DNA from: Deltaproteobacteria bacterium
GTDB taxonomy: Bacteria; Myxococcota_A; Polyangia; Polyangiales; Ga0077539
Assembly (NCBI GenBank): GCA_947477565.1
Contig: CANJUR010000005.1
Location: 1-64,000 of the forward strand
Reading direction: 5' to 3'
Length of the DNA: 64,000 nucleotides
Positions 17,539-27,350 of this stretch are shown piece after piece (the stretch's first letter is position 1; each line of letters opens with the position of its first letter). The notes beneath the pieces were generated by a model. That model worked only from the letters and a program-made list of their open reading frames with translations. It was not told the DNA's origin and did no database searches. A program made the translations under genes and the position numbers.

Positions 17539-18924
17539 TCAGACGTTCTCGAAGCGCTTTGAGCGCGCGAATCGCGGATCGCCCACAGGCACTACCGCGT
17601 GCTGCGACATGCGATAGAAAACCGCGGCCAGATACACTCCGCCGACCCCGAAGAGGCAAGCAAGATCCATCCAGTGAGGCGCAAGGGCGCCAGCCAGGTC
17701 GGGTCCAATGCCCTTCGCCGCTGCGTAGTTGGGCATCACCAGCCAATACATCTCAACCACGTGCATAGCCAGAATCAGCGCTGCGCCCAGCGCCAGGACC
17801 TTCTGACCAGCATGCCTCTTGGTGTTGCGGGACAGAAGTAGCGCAAACGGGACCACCAAGTGAAGAACCACGATCGCCACGCTGATGTACTTCCACGGAC
17901 CGTTGCTCCAACGGAGGTGAAAGAACACTGTCTCCTCAGGAATGCTCGCGTACCAGATCAGGAAGAACTGCGAGAACGAAATGTACGCCCAGAATACGTT
18001 GAAGCCGAACAGCAGCTTCCCCAGATCGTGGAAGTGCTCGGTGGTGATCGCCTTGCCACTGAGCCCAGACGCACGCATCGCGTAACCCATCAGAACCAGA
18101 ACGGACAGAATCGCCACCATGGTGGTTGCGAAGATCTGCACACCGAAAATGGTCGAATACCAGTTGGGCAGCAAAGACATGAGCCAATCGAAGGCGGCGA
18201 AGGTCGTCGTGAGCGCGAGGCCAAACGTCGCAGCCGGGGCCATCGACTGCGAACGATTGGTAAGCTTCAGATCTCTCGTGGTGTCTTGAAGAGTGCTGTT
18301 GCGAAACAGCTTCATCGCCAGGAAAGTCCAGAACAGAAAGTAGACAACCGCGCGACCGACGAAGAAGCCTTTACTGAGAAACCAACCCTTCGAGGCCATC
18401 ACTTCTGCGTGGAGTTGATGTTCGATCTCCTCGTTCGAAAGCCGATGACCCGCCACATGCTGTGCGTGAGCGTTCTCGGAGTGCATGCCCTCGACGTGGT
18501 TCGCTTCGGCGGCCGCGGGCCCGTGCTCCTCGACGTGTTCAACCGCAGTAGCCGACGCATGCTGCGCTCCGTGGTCGTGCCACCAGGGGAACAGGTGATC
18601 GACGCTCGCGGCGATCGGGAGGAAAAGCAGCGCGAAGATCGGCAGCGCGCTCATGAAGAACTCCGCCGTCCGGCGGACCGTGACGCTCCAACCAGCATTC
18701 GTCAGGTGCTGTAACAGCACGAAGAAGGTCGCGCCTATCGAGATGGTCAGGAACACGACGAACGCAAACAGGTACGAGAACGCGAAGCGCTGCCCGTCCG
18801 CCGCGAAGCCGGCCCCAGCCCCAGCAAGGCCCAGAAACCCGAGCCCCGCGGCGATCTTCCAGGCGTTGTCCCAGGCCGTACCTGCGGTCCGATAGTCAGT
18901 CTTGTCAGTCATGGCGGCGCTCAC
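17539..18924 (-). CDS. actF: Alternative complex III membrane subunit ActF
   Basis: 461 residues with about ten predicted helices. It belongs to the ActF/NrfD-related family that, with ActC, forms the ACIII membrane core. Landmarks are FLTISIGATFFVLLQHLTNA, a His-rich loop of about 60 residues (around 115-175, many His and Glu), GWFLSKGFFVGRAVVYFLFW, and LLFGFNVFWAYISFSQFFLI followed by WYASIPEET. GTG 18924 overlaps the actE stop (GTGA); ATG 18912 is an alternative. The His-rich loop is longer than I would expect and might bind metal, but this is not established. Confidence 0.92.
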   Translation of the reverse strand: MSAAMTDKTDYRTAGTAWDNAWKIAAGLGFLGLAGAGAGFAADGQRFAFSYLFAFVVFLTISIGATFFVLLQHLTNAGWSVTVRRTAEFFMSALPIFALLFLPIAASVDHLFPWWHDHGAQHASATAVEHVEEHGPAAAEANHVEGMHSENAHAQHVAGHRLSNEEIEHQLHAEVMASKGWFLSKGFFVGRAVVYFLFWTFLAMKLFRNSTLQDTTRDLKLTNRSQSMAPAATFGLALTTTFAAFDWLMSLLPNWYSTIFGVQIFATTMVAILSVLVLMGYAMRASGLSGKAITTEHFHDLGKLLFGFNVFWAYISFSQFFLIWYASIPEETVFFHLRWSNGPWKYISVAIVVLHLVVPFALLLSRNTKRHAGQKVLALGAALILAMHVVEMYWLVMPNYAAAKGIGPDLAGALAPHWMDLACLFGVGGVYLAAVFYRMSQHAVVPVGDPRFARSKRFENV

Positions 18925-19589
18925 GGCGTGGCTCCGTTGTTCATCTGGCTGATCTGCAGCGCACGGACATACGCGACAATCGCCCAGCGATCGCTCACAG
19001 GAATCTGCGCTGAGTATCCAGGCATGTTGCGCACCCCATTGGAGATAGTCGCAAACAGCTGGCCATCTGGAACGTGACGGATGCGATCGTCATGAAGATT
19101 GGCTGGCTGGGGGTACTGGTAACGTGGGCCATCCGGGCCCTGGCTCCGTAGAAACACAAGCCCACGTCCGTCACCTACGCCGCCGTGACACGGCGTGCAG
19201 TAGATGCCGTATCGCAGCTGGCCCCGTCGCACCATCGGCTCAAGACCTCCAGCAGCCTGGGTGACCCGATCTGGGATCGTCATCACGTAAACAGGACTGT
19301 CGGGTTCGTGACCCTGCGTGACTGCGTCGTCATCGAAGCCATCGTCGCGACCGACAGTGAAACTGGCGTACTGCACGTTGGCGCCGCCGGGAAACCTGCC
19401 GATAGTACCCTCAGGAGGCACACGCATCGTCCGGTGATCGGAGAAGAACGCACTGCGTGCCTGTGAGTTGTAACGCTGCTGGAAGTGCATGTTTCGCAGC
19501 AGGACGATCGGCGGGTCCGTCGATACCTCGCCGCGACAACCGACCACTAAGACCGCAAGGGTCACGGAGATGGAGAGTGCGCGGCTCAC
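18921..19589 (-). CDS. actE: Alternative complex III cytochrome c subunit ActE
   Basis: 222 residues. A lipoprotein signal (residues 1-18, ending VVGC) anchors a mono-haem class I cytochrome c domain with CTPCHGGVGDGRG (about 130). The likely axial Met is in GVRNMPGYSAQI near residue 188. An N-terminal region of about 100 residues precedes the haem domain. GTG 19589 overlaps the actD stop (GTGA), and its own stop overlaps actF in the same way. ActE passes electrons from the pentahaem ActA towards the oxidase haem c. Confidence 0.92.
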   Translation of the reverse strand: MSRALSISVTLAVLVVGCRGEVSTDPPIVLLRNMHFQQRYNSQARSAFFSDHRTMRVPPEGTIGRFPGGANVQYASFTVGRDDGFDDDAVTQGHEPDSPVYVMTIPDRVTQAAGGLEPMVRRGQLRYGIYCTPCHGGVGDGRGLVFLRSQGPDGPRYQYPQPANLHDDRIRHVPDGQLFATISNGVRNMPGYSAQIPVSDRWAIVAYVRALQISQMNNGATP

Positions 19590-20158
19590 GACTCAGTGTC
19601 CTCGATGATCTCGATGTGGTTGGGATGGGTCGACGCGAGAAGCGCCAGTGTTCGGTCGGCATCGAACTTCGGATCTGTGTACTCGACGCTCACGAAGAAC
19701 TTGTCGTCCGTCGCTGCTTTGAAGCGGTCGCTCTCGAAGACCGGATGATTGTGCCGAGGAAGCTTGTTGAGTCCGAGCATTCCAAACACCGCAGAAAGTG
19801 CGGAGAACAAAATAGTCAACTCGAAGCAAACTGGCACATAACTGGGAATCGATATCGCAGGCTTGCCGCCAACGATAAGCGGATAATCGATGCCGTTTGC
19901 ATAGGTTATCAATGAGATGCCAGTCAGGAGACCGGTCAGCCCCATTACAAAAACGATCCATCCGAGCTTTGAGTCGGCCATGCCCATCGCACCGTCCATC
20001 CCGTGAACCGGGAAAGGCGTGTGAGTGTCGAACTTAGTGAAGCCAGCGTCGCGAAGTTTCGTTGCGGCCTTCATGCAAGCCGATGGGGTTTCGTACTCCG
20101 CTAGGAGCAACGCCGCCCTGCCCTCCGGAACGCTAACCGTCGTGGTCTCAACCGACAT
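19586..20158 (-). CDS. actD: Alternative complex III subunit ActD
   Basis: 190 residues. An N-terminal DUF3341-type cytoplasmic segment (LLAEYETPSACMKAATKLRD, then AGFTKFDTHTPFPVHGMDGA) is followed by two helices (LGWIVFVMGLTGLLTGISLI and a second at VPVCFELTILFSALSAVFGM) and a C-terminal domain with KLPRHNHPVFESDRF. FPVHGMD and ELTIL are diagnostic of ActD. It holds no cofactor. It starts 3 bp after actC and overlaps actE by 4 bp. Confidence 0.95.
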   Translation of the reverse strand: MSVETTTVSVPEGRAALLLAEYETPSACMKAATKLRDAGFTKFDTHTPFPVHGMDGAMGMADSKLGWIVFVMGLTGLLTGISLITYANGIDYPLIVGGKPAISIPSYVPVCFELTILFSALSAVFGMLGLNKLPRHNHPVFESDRFKAATDDKFFVSVEYTDPKFDADRTLALLASTHPNHIEIIEDTES

Positions 20159-20161
20159 GGC

Positions 20162-21604
20162 TCAGTGCCCCTCCGCGCTGGTCGCGAGCGAAGGCTCGCC
20201 GTGACTGTCGCCCTCGTGGGCTTCTTCGTGGTGATCACCGAAGTGGGGATCCGCCTCGGGCAGGATGCTCTTCAGTTCGGCGATTGCGATCATTGGCACC
20301 CACCGCAGAAAGAGGAGGAAGAGCGTAAAGAAGACTCCAAGGGAACCCAGGTAGGTGGTGATGTCCACCAGAGTCGGATGGAAGTAGCCCCAAGAACTGG
20401 GGATGAAGTCTCTGTGCAACGACGTCACAATGATCACGAAGCGCTCGAACCACATGCCGATGTTGATAAAGATCGACACCACGAAGCTCAGCGGGATGTT
20501 GGTCCGCAGTCGCTTCGACCAGAACAACTGCGGGGAGATCACGTTGCAAGTGATCATAATCCAATACGCCCAAGCGTACGGGCCGGTCGCCCGGTTGATG
20601 AAGACATAGCGCTCGTATTCGTTGCCCGAATACCAGGCGACGAAAAACTCCATTGCATACGCATAGCCAACGAGCGAACCCGTCGCGAGCATGATTTTGT
20701 TCATCAGCTCAACGTGGGTGATCGTGACGAGATCAGTGAGTTTGAACACCGAGCGCGCGACCAGGAGGAGAGTCATCACCATCGCGAAGCCGGAGAACAC
20801 TGCTCCGGCAACGAAGTACGGCGGAAAAATCGTGGTGTGCCAGCCGGGCTCCACAGAGGTAGCGAAGTCGAAGGACACCACGGAGTGCACGGAAAGAACA
20901 AGCGGCGTCGAGAGCGCCGCAAGAATCATGTAGGCGCGTTCGTAGTTCTGCCAGTGGCGGTTCGAGCCGCGCCAACCGAGGGAGAAGAAGCCGTACACCA
21001 TACGACGAAGGCTGTTTTTCGCGCGATCTCGGAGCGTGGCTAAGTCGGGAATGAGTCCCACGAACCAAAACAGCGACGAAACCGTGAAGTACGTTCCAAC
21101 GGCGAATACGTCCCAAAGGAGTGGACTCTTGAAGTTAGGCCAAGCGCCCATCTGATTGGGAATCGGAAACATGTAGTACGCGTGCCAGACGCGACCGACA
21201 TGGATTCCTGGGAAGATAAGAGCGCAGATAACCGCGAAAATGGTCATCGCCTCGGCGAAGCGGTTGATCGAGGTTCGCCACTTTTGCCGAAAGAGAAAGA
21301 GCACCGCGGAGATGAGCGTCCCCGCGTGGCCGATTCCAACCCACCAGACGAAGTTGGTAATGTCCCAAGCCCAGCCGACCGGGGAGTTGTTACCCCACAC
21401 GCCGACGCCGCGCCAAAATAGGTACCCAATGGACCCGAGCAGCACGCCAGTGAAGCTAAAGGCTGTCAGGAAGGCGATCCACCAACCCTTGGGCGCAGGA
21501 TTTTCCGTCACACGGCTGACTGCCTCGGTGATGGATTTGAAGGTGCTCTTCGGGGCGACGAGATCCTTCTCGCCGATGGCCTTGATCGGTGCGTCGAAGC
21601 TCAT
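20162..21604 (-). CDS. actC: Alternative complex III quinol-oxidising subunit ActC
   Basis: 480 residues, NrfD/PsrC superfamily, about ten helices. Recognisable segments: [97 protein letters not shown] and [20 protein letters not shown]. ActC carries the quinol site in ACIII. ATG 21604 overlaps the actB stop (ATGA). The C-terminal tail is rich in His, Glu and Asp. Together with ActB it makes the quinol-to-Fe-S path. Confidence 0.96.
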   Translation of the reverse strand: MSFDAPIKAIGEKDLVAPKSTFKSITEAVSRVTENPAPKGWWIAFLTAFSFTGVLLGSIGYLFWRGVGVWGNNSPVGWAWDITNFVWWVGIGHAGTLISAVLFLFRQKWRTSINRFAEAMTIFAVICALIFPGIHVGRVWHAYYMFPIPNQMGAWPNFKSPLLWDVFAVGTYFTVSSLFWFVGLIPDLATLRDRAKNSLRRMVYGFFSLGWRGSNRHWQNYERAYMILAALSTPLVLSVHSVVSFDFATSVEPGWHTTIFPPYFVAGAVFSGFAMVMTLLLVARSVFKLTDLVTITHVELMNKIMLATGSLVGYAYAMEFFVAWYSGNEYERYVFINRATGPYAWAYWIMITCNVISPQLFWSKRLRTNIPLSFVVSIFINIGMWFERFVIIVTSLHRDFIPSSWGYFHPTLVDITTYLGSLGVFFTLFLLFLRWVPMIAIAELKSILPEADPHFGDHHEEAHEGDSHGEPSLATSAEGH

Positions 21605-24600
21605 CCGAGCATCTCCGGGTTCGGATTGCGGATCTTGGCGAGGTACAAGGTTCGCGGCTGTGTGCCGATTTCCCCTAACAGCGCATACCGCCGGTCGTTA
21701 CGGCGCATCTGGGAGATGCGGCTCGCAGGATCATTGAAGTCACCAAACACAATCGCATCCGCGGGACAGGCCTGCTGACACGCGGTCATCAACTCGCCGT
21801 CGCGAATGTGACGGCCGTGTCCGTTGTCCGAGCGGCGCGCCTCGATTTTCCGACCCTGAATCCGCTGCACGCAGTACGTACACTTCTCCATGACGCCGCG
21901 GAATCTCACCGTGACATTGGGGTTCATCTGCATGCGGACCGTCTCCGGCACATCCGCGTCGTCGGGCTGATAAACCCCGTCGTTATGCCAGTTCAGGTAG
22001 TTGAAACGACGAACCTTGTACGGACAGTTATTGGCGCAGTACCGCGTGCCGATACAGCGGTTATACGCCATCTCGTTGAGCCCCTCGGGGCTGTGCACTG
22101 TCGCGTTCACCGGGCAGACGTTCTCGCAGGGTGCCTCTTCGCAATGCACGCAAGCGAGGGGTTGGTACGCCACCATCGGATCGTTCGTAGCCTCCGGATC
22201 ACGATCATTGCCGTGCGCCTTCGGACTTACGAAGTACCGATCGATACGTAGCCAATGCATCTCACGTCCCCGAGCGACCTGCTCCTTGCCGACAACGGGG
22301 ATGTTGTTTTCCGACTGACACGCGACCACGCAGGTATTGCATCCGGTGCATGTGGCCAGGTCGATAGTCATCCCCCAGCGGTACCCGGTGCTGTAATCCA
22401 CCTCCCGCCAAAGAGGCAGGGTTCGCGGCGTCGGAGAGCGGCGAGCGGCGAAGTTTGGCGTTTCTTCAAACTCTGCCAGCGTTGCTTCAACCGCCATGGG
22501 ACGCCCTTCCATCCGGAAGTGGTCTTGAGTCTGCGAGAGAGCGTAGGTGGCAGCCGTCTTGGTCAGAGTGACGCCATCAGTAAACCAGAGAGCCGCTGCG
22601 GTACGCAGCGGATTCACATCGAAACCCTTACGTGTACCGAGCCGACCGGCCTTCGACCGACCCCAACCAATGGTGAGGCCGATACTCCAGTCTGCTTGAC
22701 CCGGGAGGATCCAGGCGACTATTTCGATCGACCGAGCGCCCTTGGACAGGCGGAGCATATCTCCGTTACTGATCGCTAGTGCCTGCGCCGTCGCGGGAGA
22801 AACATATGCAGCGTTATCCCAGGTGATTTTGGTAATCGGGTCCGGGAGTTCCTGAAGCCAAGCGTTGTTCGCGTGACGCCCGTCGAACATTTTGTTGTCG
22901 ACGAGGAAGTTCACCTCGAGGTTGTTCTGCCCGATCGGAGTGCCAGCCTGACGTTGGCCGATACGCTGCGCAACGTCACTACCCTGAATCGAAGATACGG
23001 TCCCTCCGGACGGCGCATCGCGGTAAACTCCGCGGTTTAGAGCGCGTCGCCATGCCCGATTGAAAACCACCGCCGGCATCCCTGCATCGCGGTGAGTAGC
23101 CTGGACGAGGTCGTGACCATGAACCGACGGCTCATCTGCGAGCATCGCCAGAATCTCGATATCCGAACGCCCCTGGAAGAGTGGCTGAATCAACGGCTGT
23201 TGGATCGCAATCGTGCCGTCCATGGCTTGGCCGTCGCCCCACGCCTCAAGTTCGTGGGCCCGCGGGATGTGCCAGGTCGCGCGCTCTGCTGTCTCGTCGC
23301 GATGAGAGGACAATAGAAAGCTGTTCGGCACATGACCCAGCTTCTCTCCGAACGCGAGGTCGCCCGGAGAGTCATAGACTGGATTCCCACCGAGAATCAC
23401 CAACGCCTGAACCTGACCGGCTCCCATCGCCTCGGCGAGGGATCCGATGTCGGTACCGTGGTCGATCTCGTCCCGATCGGCCGGCGCGACGTACTGAATC
23501 GTCTGCCCGGCATTGCCCAAAGCCTGATTGATCGCGTGGGCCAGCGCATGAACCGGTGGCGGCTGCCTGGACCCAACAACAATCGCGGTCCCACCGTGGT
23601 GGGTAGCGAGATCGTTCGCAACGGCCTCAATCCACTTCGCAGGGACACCCTGAGGAGCCTGAGCGTTTCTAACCGCACCCGCGATCTCCCCAAGATCGAT
23701 ATGGTGCGCCCGAACGAGTTGTCCAGCCAGTGCCTGGAGATAGAGTTCCACCTCGCGGGCCGCTAATCGCAGTCGATGGTCAGCACTCGCGCCCGTCGTG
23801 GAATATGAGGGTTCAACCACGTAGAGCCGGTTCATCTCGGACCCAGGCCGCCGACCTAGTGCGAATCCACGGGTGTTACGAACCGCGCCCGTCTCGGTCT
23901 GCAAGAAGTCACTGTCCAGCGACAAGATCACCCGCGCCCGCTCGAACGCAATCACCGGCAGAAGCACCTGCCCGAAAGCCAGACGCGCACCTTCCCGGGC
24001 GTTGCTGGTCGAGGCCGAGCTCCATGTGTGAAAGCGCACATGCGGAAAGCGCCTCAGCACCGCTCGGCGAAGGCGAACGAAGGTCGGAGAATTACTGGGC
24101 TGAGCCAAGACACGCAGCCCGCTTCCACCATTCGCCGCCTGAGACTGAAGGACAGTTCGGAGCGCCGCATCAAAGTCAGAGTACCGCTTGTCTTCGCCAT
24201 GCATCGAAGGCTGCCGAGCGCGGTCTGGATCGTAGAGGTCGAGTACCGTTGCCTGACCAAGCAGGTCAGTCTTCCCTCTGCTCGAGCCGTGATCGGGATT
24301 GCCCTCGACCTTGGTCGGCCGACCCTCGTGACTCTCGACGAGCAAGCCCAGAGACTCACCCCGACGATCAATAATCGTCGCGTAGTAACTGGTCACATTG
24401 ACGGCAATGTCTTCAGGCATCCTCGTATACGGAAGGATTTTATCGACAGGCCGCCGACATCCCTCCAGGGTTCCGAGGGCTACCGATGCGCCCATAAGTG
24501 TCATGAACCCGCGGCGCGACACGCCGTCGGAGAAGTCCAACGCCTCTCGGGGAAACTCCTCGGCGAGGGAGGCGCGCGCCGATGGGTCGGCGCTCTGCTG

Positions 24601-24684
24601 GAGCGTGAAGTCATCAAGGCTGGTCCAATAGACCGCCGCGTTGGGCGCGGGTCCCTCGAACTCATATGGCTTGCGATGCGTCAT
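21601..24684 (-). CDS. actB: Alternative complex III iron-sulphur subunit ActB
   Basis: 1,027 residues from ATG 24684, which overlaps the actA stop (ATGA); a GTG three codons earlier is possible. The N-terminal part holds a twin-arginine signature ([16 protein letters not shown], about 57-72). Residues to about 740 form the B1 domain, homologous to molybdopterin oxidoreductases but without the cofactor in known ACIII. Residues about 770-1010 form the B2 ferredoxin-like domain: [44 protein letters not shown] and CTYCVQRIQ with CQQACPAD. That would bind one [3Fe-4S] and three [4Fe-4S] clusters as in characterised complexes. The full B1-B2 fusion is normal for ACIII. Confidence 0.97.
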   Translation of the reverse strand: MTHRKPYEFEGPAPNAAVYWTSLDDFTLQQSADPSARASLAEEFPREALDFSDGVSRRGFMTLMGASVALGTLEGCRRPVDKILPYTRMPEDIAVNVTSYYATIIDRRGESLGLLVESHEGRPTKVEGNPDHGSSRGKTDLLGQATVLDLYDPDRARQPSMHGEDKRYSDFDAALRTVLQSQAANGGSGLRVLAQPSNSPTFVRLRRAVLRRFPHVRFHTWSSASTSNAREGARLAFGQVLLPVIAFERARVILSLDSDFLQTETGAVRNTRGFALGRRPGSEMNRLYVVEPSYSTTGASADHRLRLAAREVELYLQALAGQLVRAHHIDLGEIAGAVRNAQAPQGVPAKWIEAVANDLATHHGGTAIVVGSRQPPPVHALAHAINQALGNAGQTIQYVAPADRDEIDHGTDIGSLAEAMGAGQVQALVILGGNPVYDSPGDLAFGEKLGHVPNSFLLSSHRDETAERATWHIPRAHELEAWGDGQAMDGTIAIQQPLIQPLFQGRSDIEILAMLADEPSVHGHDLVQATHRDAGMPAVVFNRAWRRALNRGVYRDAPSGGTVSSIQGSDVAQRIGQRQAGTPIGQNNLEVNFLVDNKMFDGRHANNAWLQELPDPITKITWDNAAYVSPATAQALAISNGDMLRLSKGARSIEIVAWILPGQADWSIGLTIGWGRSKAGRLGTRKGFDVNPLRTAAALWFTDGVTLTKTAATYALSQTQDHFRMEGRPMAVEATLAEFEETPNFAARRSPTPRTLPLWREVDYSTGYRWGMTIDLATCTGCNTCVVACQSENNIPVVGKEQVARGREMHWLRIDRYFVSPKAHGNDRDPEATNDPMVAYQPLACVHCEEAPCENVCPVNATVHSPEGLNEMAYNRCIGTRYCANNCPYKVRRFNYLNWHNDGVYQPDDADVPETVRMQMNPNVTVRFRGVMEKCTYCVQRIQGRKIEARRSDNGHGRHIRDGELMTACQQACPADAIVFGDFNDPASRISQMRRNDRRYALLGEIGTQPRTLYLAKIRNPNPEMLG

Positions 24685-25304
24685 CGGTGACACCCTGAGC
24701 AGGTCTGCGGTGGGTTGAGCGCGCGCGGTGGTTGCGCTGTCCCACTCAAACCGGGATCCATGTTGGTGATCTGATCAAGCGGGCGAATGTGAGGTCCCGG
24801 ATTGCGGTGGCAGTCCAGACACCACGACATACTTAGAGGAGAGACCTGCCGAACGACTTCCATCTCGTTAACCCGACCATGACATTCCACGCAGCCCACA
24901 CCCGCGGAGAGGTGGATGCTGTGATCGAAGTATGCGTGGTCCGGCAATCGGTGGACCTTCACCCACTCGATAGCCCGACCGCTCTCCCAACTCTCCCTCA
25001 CCGGCGCAAGCCGTTCGGAGGTGGTGCGCACCAAGGCGTGGCAGTTCATGCAAGTTTGCGTCGGCGGAATCATCGCGTGCGCGGCGCGCTCGATGTTCGC
25101 GTGGCAATACCTACAATCCATGCCCATCTGCCCCGCGTGCAGCAGATGGCTGTACGGCACCGGTTGGTGCGGCTGGTAACCGACCTGGGTGTTAAGTGGT
25201 GAAAAGTAGTACCAAACCAGCGACGTCACTAGACCACCCGCAAGGGCAATCCCGATGGCTACGATGGCCGGCAGACGGTTGAGAGAGCGCGGGAAGATCT
25301 GCAT
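24681..25304 (-). CDS. actA: Alternative complex III pentahaem cytochrome ActA
   Basis: 207 residues. One N-terminal helix (LPAIVAIGIALAGGLVTSLV) anchors a periplasmic domain with five CxxCH motifs: CRYCH, CMNCH, CVECH, CLDCH and CSGCH, the last being three residues from the C-terminus. HLLHAGQMGMDCRYCHANIE and MSWCLDCHRNPG are typical ActA blocks. This is the promoter-proximal gene of the act-cox operon. Electrons from the ActB clusters pass through these haems to ActE. Confidence 0.97.
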   Translation of the reverse strand: MQIFPRSLNRLPAIVAIGIALAGGLVTSLVWYYFSPLNTQVGYQPHQPVPYSHLLHAGQMGMDCRYCHANIERAAHAMIPPTQTCMNCHALVRTTSERLAPVRESWESGRAIEWVKVHRLPDHAYFDHSIHLSAGVGCVECHGRVNEMEVVRQVSPLSMSWCLDCHRNPGPHIRPLDQITNMDPGLSGTAQPPRALNPPQTCSGCHR

Positions 25305-25683
25305 CGGAGGTTTGTCTTCGGTCTGCTAGCCGAGCGCGGAACGCGTCCTCGGCTCTCCCGCCCTGCGACCGGGTGCCGCAGGACCGCGGTGCCGCTAGCA
25401 CCATATCTGCGGCAACCCTGTCAAGGCTTTTGCGATCGACCAGGCCGGAGGCAGGCCTCGTGGAGCGGATCCAGAGAGAACCTCAGACGAAGTCGTTCGC
25501 GGCTACAGAACGTTAGCAGGTTCAAATCGGGGCCGCCCGAGGAATCGACAGCGTGGGTCGAGGAGCGCCCAGTATTGGCTCGGAGATCGTCGGGAATGCG
25601 TCTCCCTCCGGAAGGCCGCTGCGCATCGAGAACACTGGTTCGGGAACGCCCAGTCTCATCTGTGGTAACGCACCGCGGTCGCC
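25305..25683. other. Divergent intergenic region actA / nadC
   Basis: 379 bp between two divergent genes, so it must hold the promoters of the respiratory operon and of nadC. I see no confident -35/-10 pair, no tRNA-like fold and no strong hairpin. The frames open through it are short and lack motifs. A TpsiC-like string (GCAGGTTCAAATC) at about 25515 lacks the pairing stem and is not a tRNA. Confidence 0.5.
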
Positions 25684-26595
25684 ATGAAGCCAACACTCTT
25701 TGTTTCCGCTGCCGAGTTGTCTCCGGTCGAGGTCGATCGAATTGTCGACATCGCTCTCGCCGAGGATCTTGCGGCGGGTGATGTCACCACGCGATCGGTC
25801 ATCCCGCCCGACGCGCTCGCACGAGGGGTCATCTCAGCACGAGAGCCGATGGTTTTGGCTGGGCTCTCCGTGGCGGCGAGGGTCTTCGCGCGCGTTGATT
25901 CGCGCATCGTCCTCACGCCGACCGTCGCCGATGGCAGCGTCCTGGGCCGGGGTGCGGTCGTCTGCGAAATCGTCGGGCCGGCGCACGGCGTCCTGACGGG
26001 AGAGCGCAGCGCGCTCAACCTCCTGCAGCGGATGTGCGGCGTCGCGACGTTAACTCGTCGCTTCGTCGATGCGTTGCCCGTCGGTTCTGGGGCAAGGATT
26101 ACCGATACCCGTAAGACCAACCCGGGCATGCGCGCCCTCGACCGTTACGCCGTGCGTGCGGGGGGAGGCCATAACCATCGCAACGATCTGTCGTCTGCGG
26201 TGCTCATCAAGGACAACCACGTCGCGGTCTGCGGGGGTGTCCGACCGGCGATCGAACGTGCCCGCCGCGCTGCGCCACACACGATGCGCATCGAATGCGA
26301 AGTGCAGTCATTGGCGGAACTCGACGAGGCGCTCAGCGCCGGTGTCGATGTGCTGATGCTCGACAACTTTGACGACCCACAGACCATCGAAGCGCTTCGT
26401 CGCATTCGTGCGATCAGCCATCCTCCGATCGTTGAGATTTCCGGAGGGATCACTCTCGGGCGAGTGCCGACGCTCGCGGCGATGGGCCTTGATGTGCTCT
26501 CCGTCGGAGCGCTTACACACGGGGCCCGCGCCGTGGACATCGGGCTCGACCTCGACGTCACCGGATCTTGGGACGGCGCGACCCCGTTGGTTTGA
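25684..26595 (+). CDS. nadC: Nicotinate-nucleotide pyrophosphorylase (carboxylating)
   Basis: 303 residues; converts quinolinate and PRPP to nicotinate mononucleotide in de novo NAD synthesis. Family blocks in order: ALAEDLAAGDVTTRSVIPPD, GERSALNLLQRMCGVAT, ARITDTRKTNPGMRALDRYA with VRAGGGHNHRNDLSS, AVLIKDNHVAVCGG, RIECEVQSLAELDEAL, VLMLDNFDDPQTI, and VEISGGITL followed by LDVLSVGALTHGA. The Arg, His and Lys residues that bind PRPP and quinolinate are all present. Its stop shares a base with the birA start. No nadA or nadB is in the window. Confidence 0.96.
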   Translation: MKPTLFVSAAELSPVEVDRIVDIALAEDLAAGDVTTRSVIPPDALARGVISAREPMVLAGLSVAARVFARVDSRIVLTPTVADGSVLGRGAVVCEIVGPAHGVLTGERSALNLLQRMCGVATLTRRFVDALPVGSGARITDTRKTNPGMRALDRYAVRAGGGHNHRNDLSSAVLIKDNHVAVCGGVRPAIERARRAAPHTMRIECEVQSLAELDEALSAGVDVLMLDNFDDPQTIEALRRIRAISHPPIVEISGGITLGRVPTLAAMGLDVLSVGALTHGARAVDIGLDLDVTGSWDGATPLV

Positions 26596-27350
26596 TGGAC
26601 GATCTCAACGCGTTCGTGATCCCGCAGGGGTGTCGGATCGGACGACCGCTGATCCTCAAGGCGCTGACAGGGTCAACGAACGACGACGCGCGCTTGCTCG
26701 CTAGTGGCGGAGCGGGGCACGGGACCACCGTGCTCGCAGACGCCCAGACGGCGGGGCGCGGACGCCTGGGTCGGGCGTGGTCCTCTCCATCCGGTGAGAA
26801 CCTTTACCTGTCGGTCGTGTGGCGCGCGGGGCTCGATTCAATCGATCCGCCGCTGCTGGCGCTCGGTGCGGGCCTCGCTGTCTCCGAGGCGCTCGACCTT
26901 TTCACGCCCGCGCCGACAGCGGTGAAATGGCCAAACGATGTGAGATATCACGGGAAGAAACTCGCGGGTCTGCTCGCGGAGGCGATCTACCGCGGGTCCC
27001 GCGCCAACGCCGTTGTACTCGGCCTCGGAGTCAACGTACGCGGCGAGGTGTTTCCAGATTCGATACGTGCGATCGCGACCTCCCTGCGCATCGTCCGCGG
27101 CGAAGACGTCGTCCGCGCGGTAGTCCTGACTGCGTTATTCGAGCGCCTTGATGGGACGCTTGGACAACTGTGTGCCGATGGGTTTGGCGCGATACGCCAG
27201 CGGCTGATCGACCGTTGCGAGAGCATCGGTGCGAGAGTGACAGTGGGTGAGATCACCGGAGTCGGGGTTGACCTCGACGCAGGCGGGGCGTTGCTCATTC
27301 GCGATGATTACGGCGCGATCCATCCGGTGCGCGCAGGAGAGCTCCGCTAA
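26595..27350 (+). CDS. birA: Biotin-[acetyl-CoA-carboxylase] ligase
   Basis: 251 residues; joins biotin to the carboxylase carrier protein through biotinyl-AMP. ATG 26595 overlaps the nadC TGA by one base. Motifs: LTGSTNDDARLL, DAQTAGRGRLGRAWSSPSGE (the GRGRxGR adenylate loop), LYLSVVWR, VKWPNDVRYHGKKLAGLLAE (KWPND) and VVLGLGVNV. The short C-terminal SH3-like part ends in DYGAIHPVRAGELR. The N-terminal helix-turn-helix of bifunctional BirA is absent, so it should not be a repressor. It runs tail-to-tail with the kinase gene with no gap. Confidence 0.95.
   Translation: MDDLNAFVIPQGCRIGRPLILKALTGSTNDDARLLASGGAGHGTTVLADAQTAGRGRLGRAWSSPSGENLYLSVVWRAGLDSIDPPLLALGAGLAVSEALDLFTPAPTAVKWPNDVRYHGKKLAGLLAEAIYRGSRANAVVLGLGVNVRGEVFPDSIRAIATSLRIVRGEDVVRAVVLTALFERLDGTLGQLCADGFGAIRQRLIDRCESIGARVTVGEITGVGVDLDAGGALLIRDDYGAIHPVRAGELR

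Noticed and set aside
25505-25530. tRNA-like TpsiC string GCAGGTTCAAATC
   Set aside because: The pairing stem after the loop is absent, and no acceptor or anticodon arm can be built.
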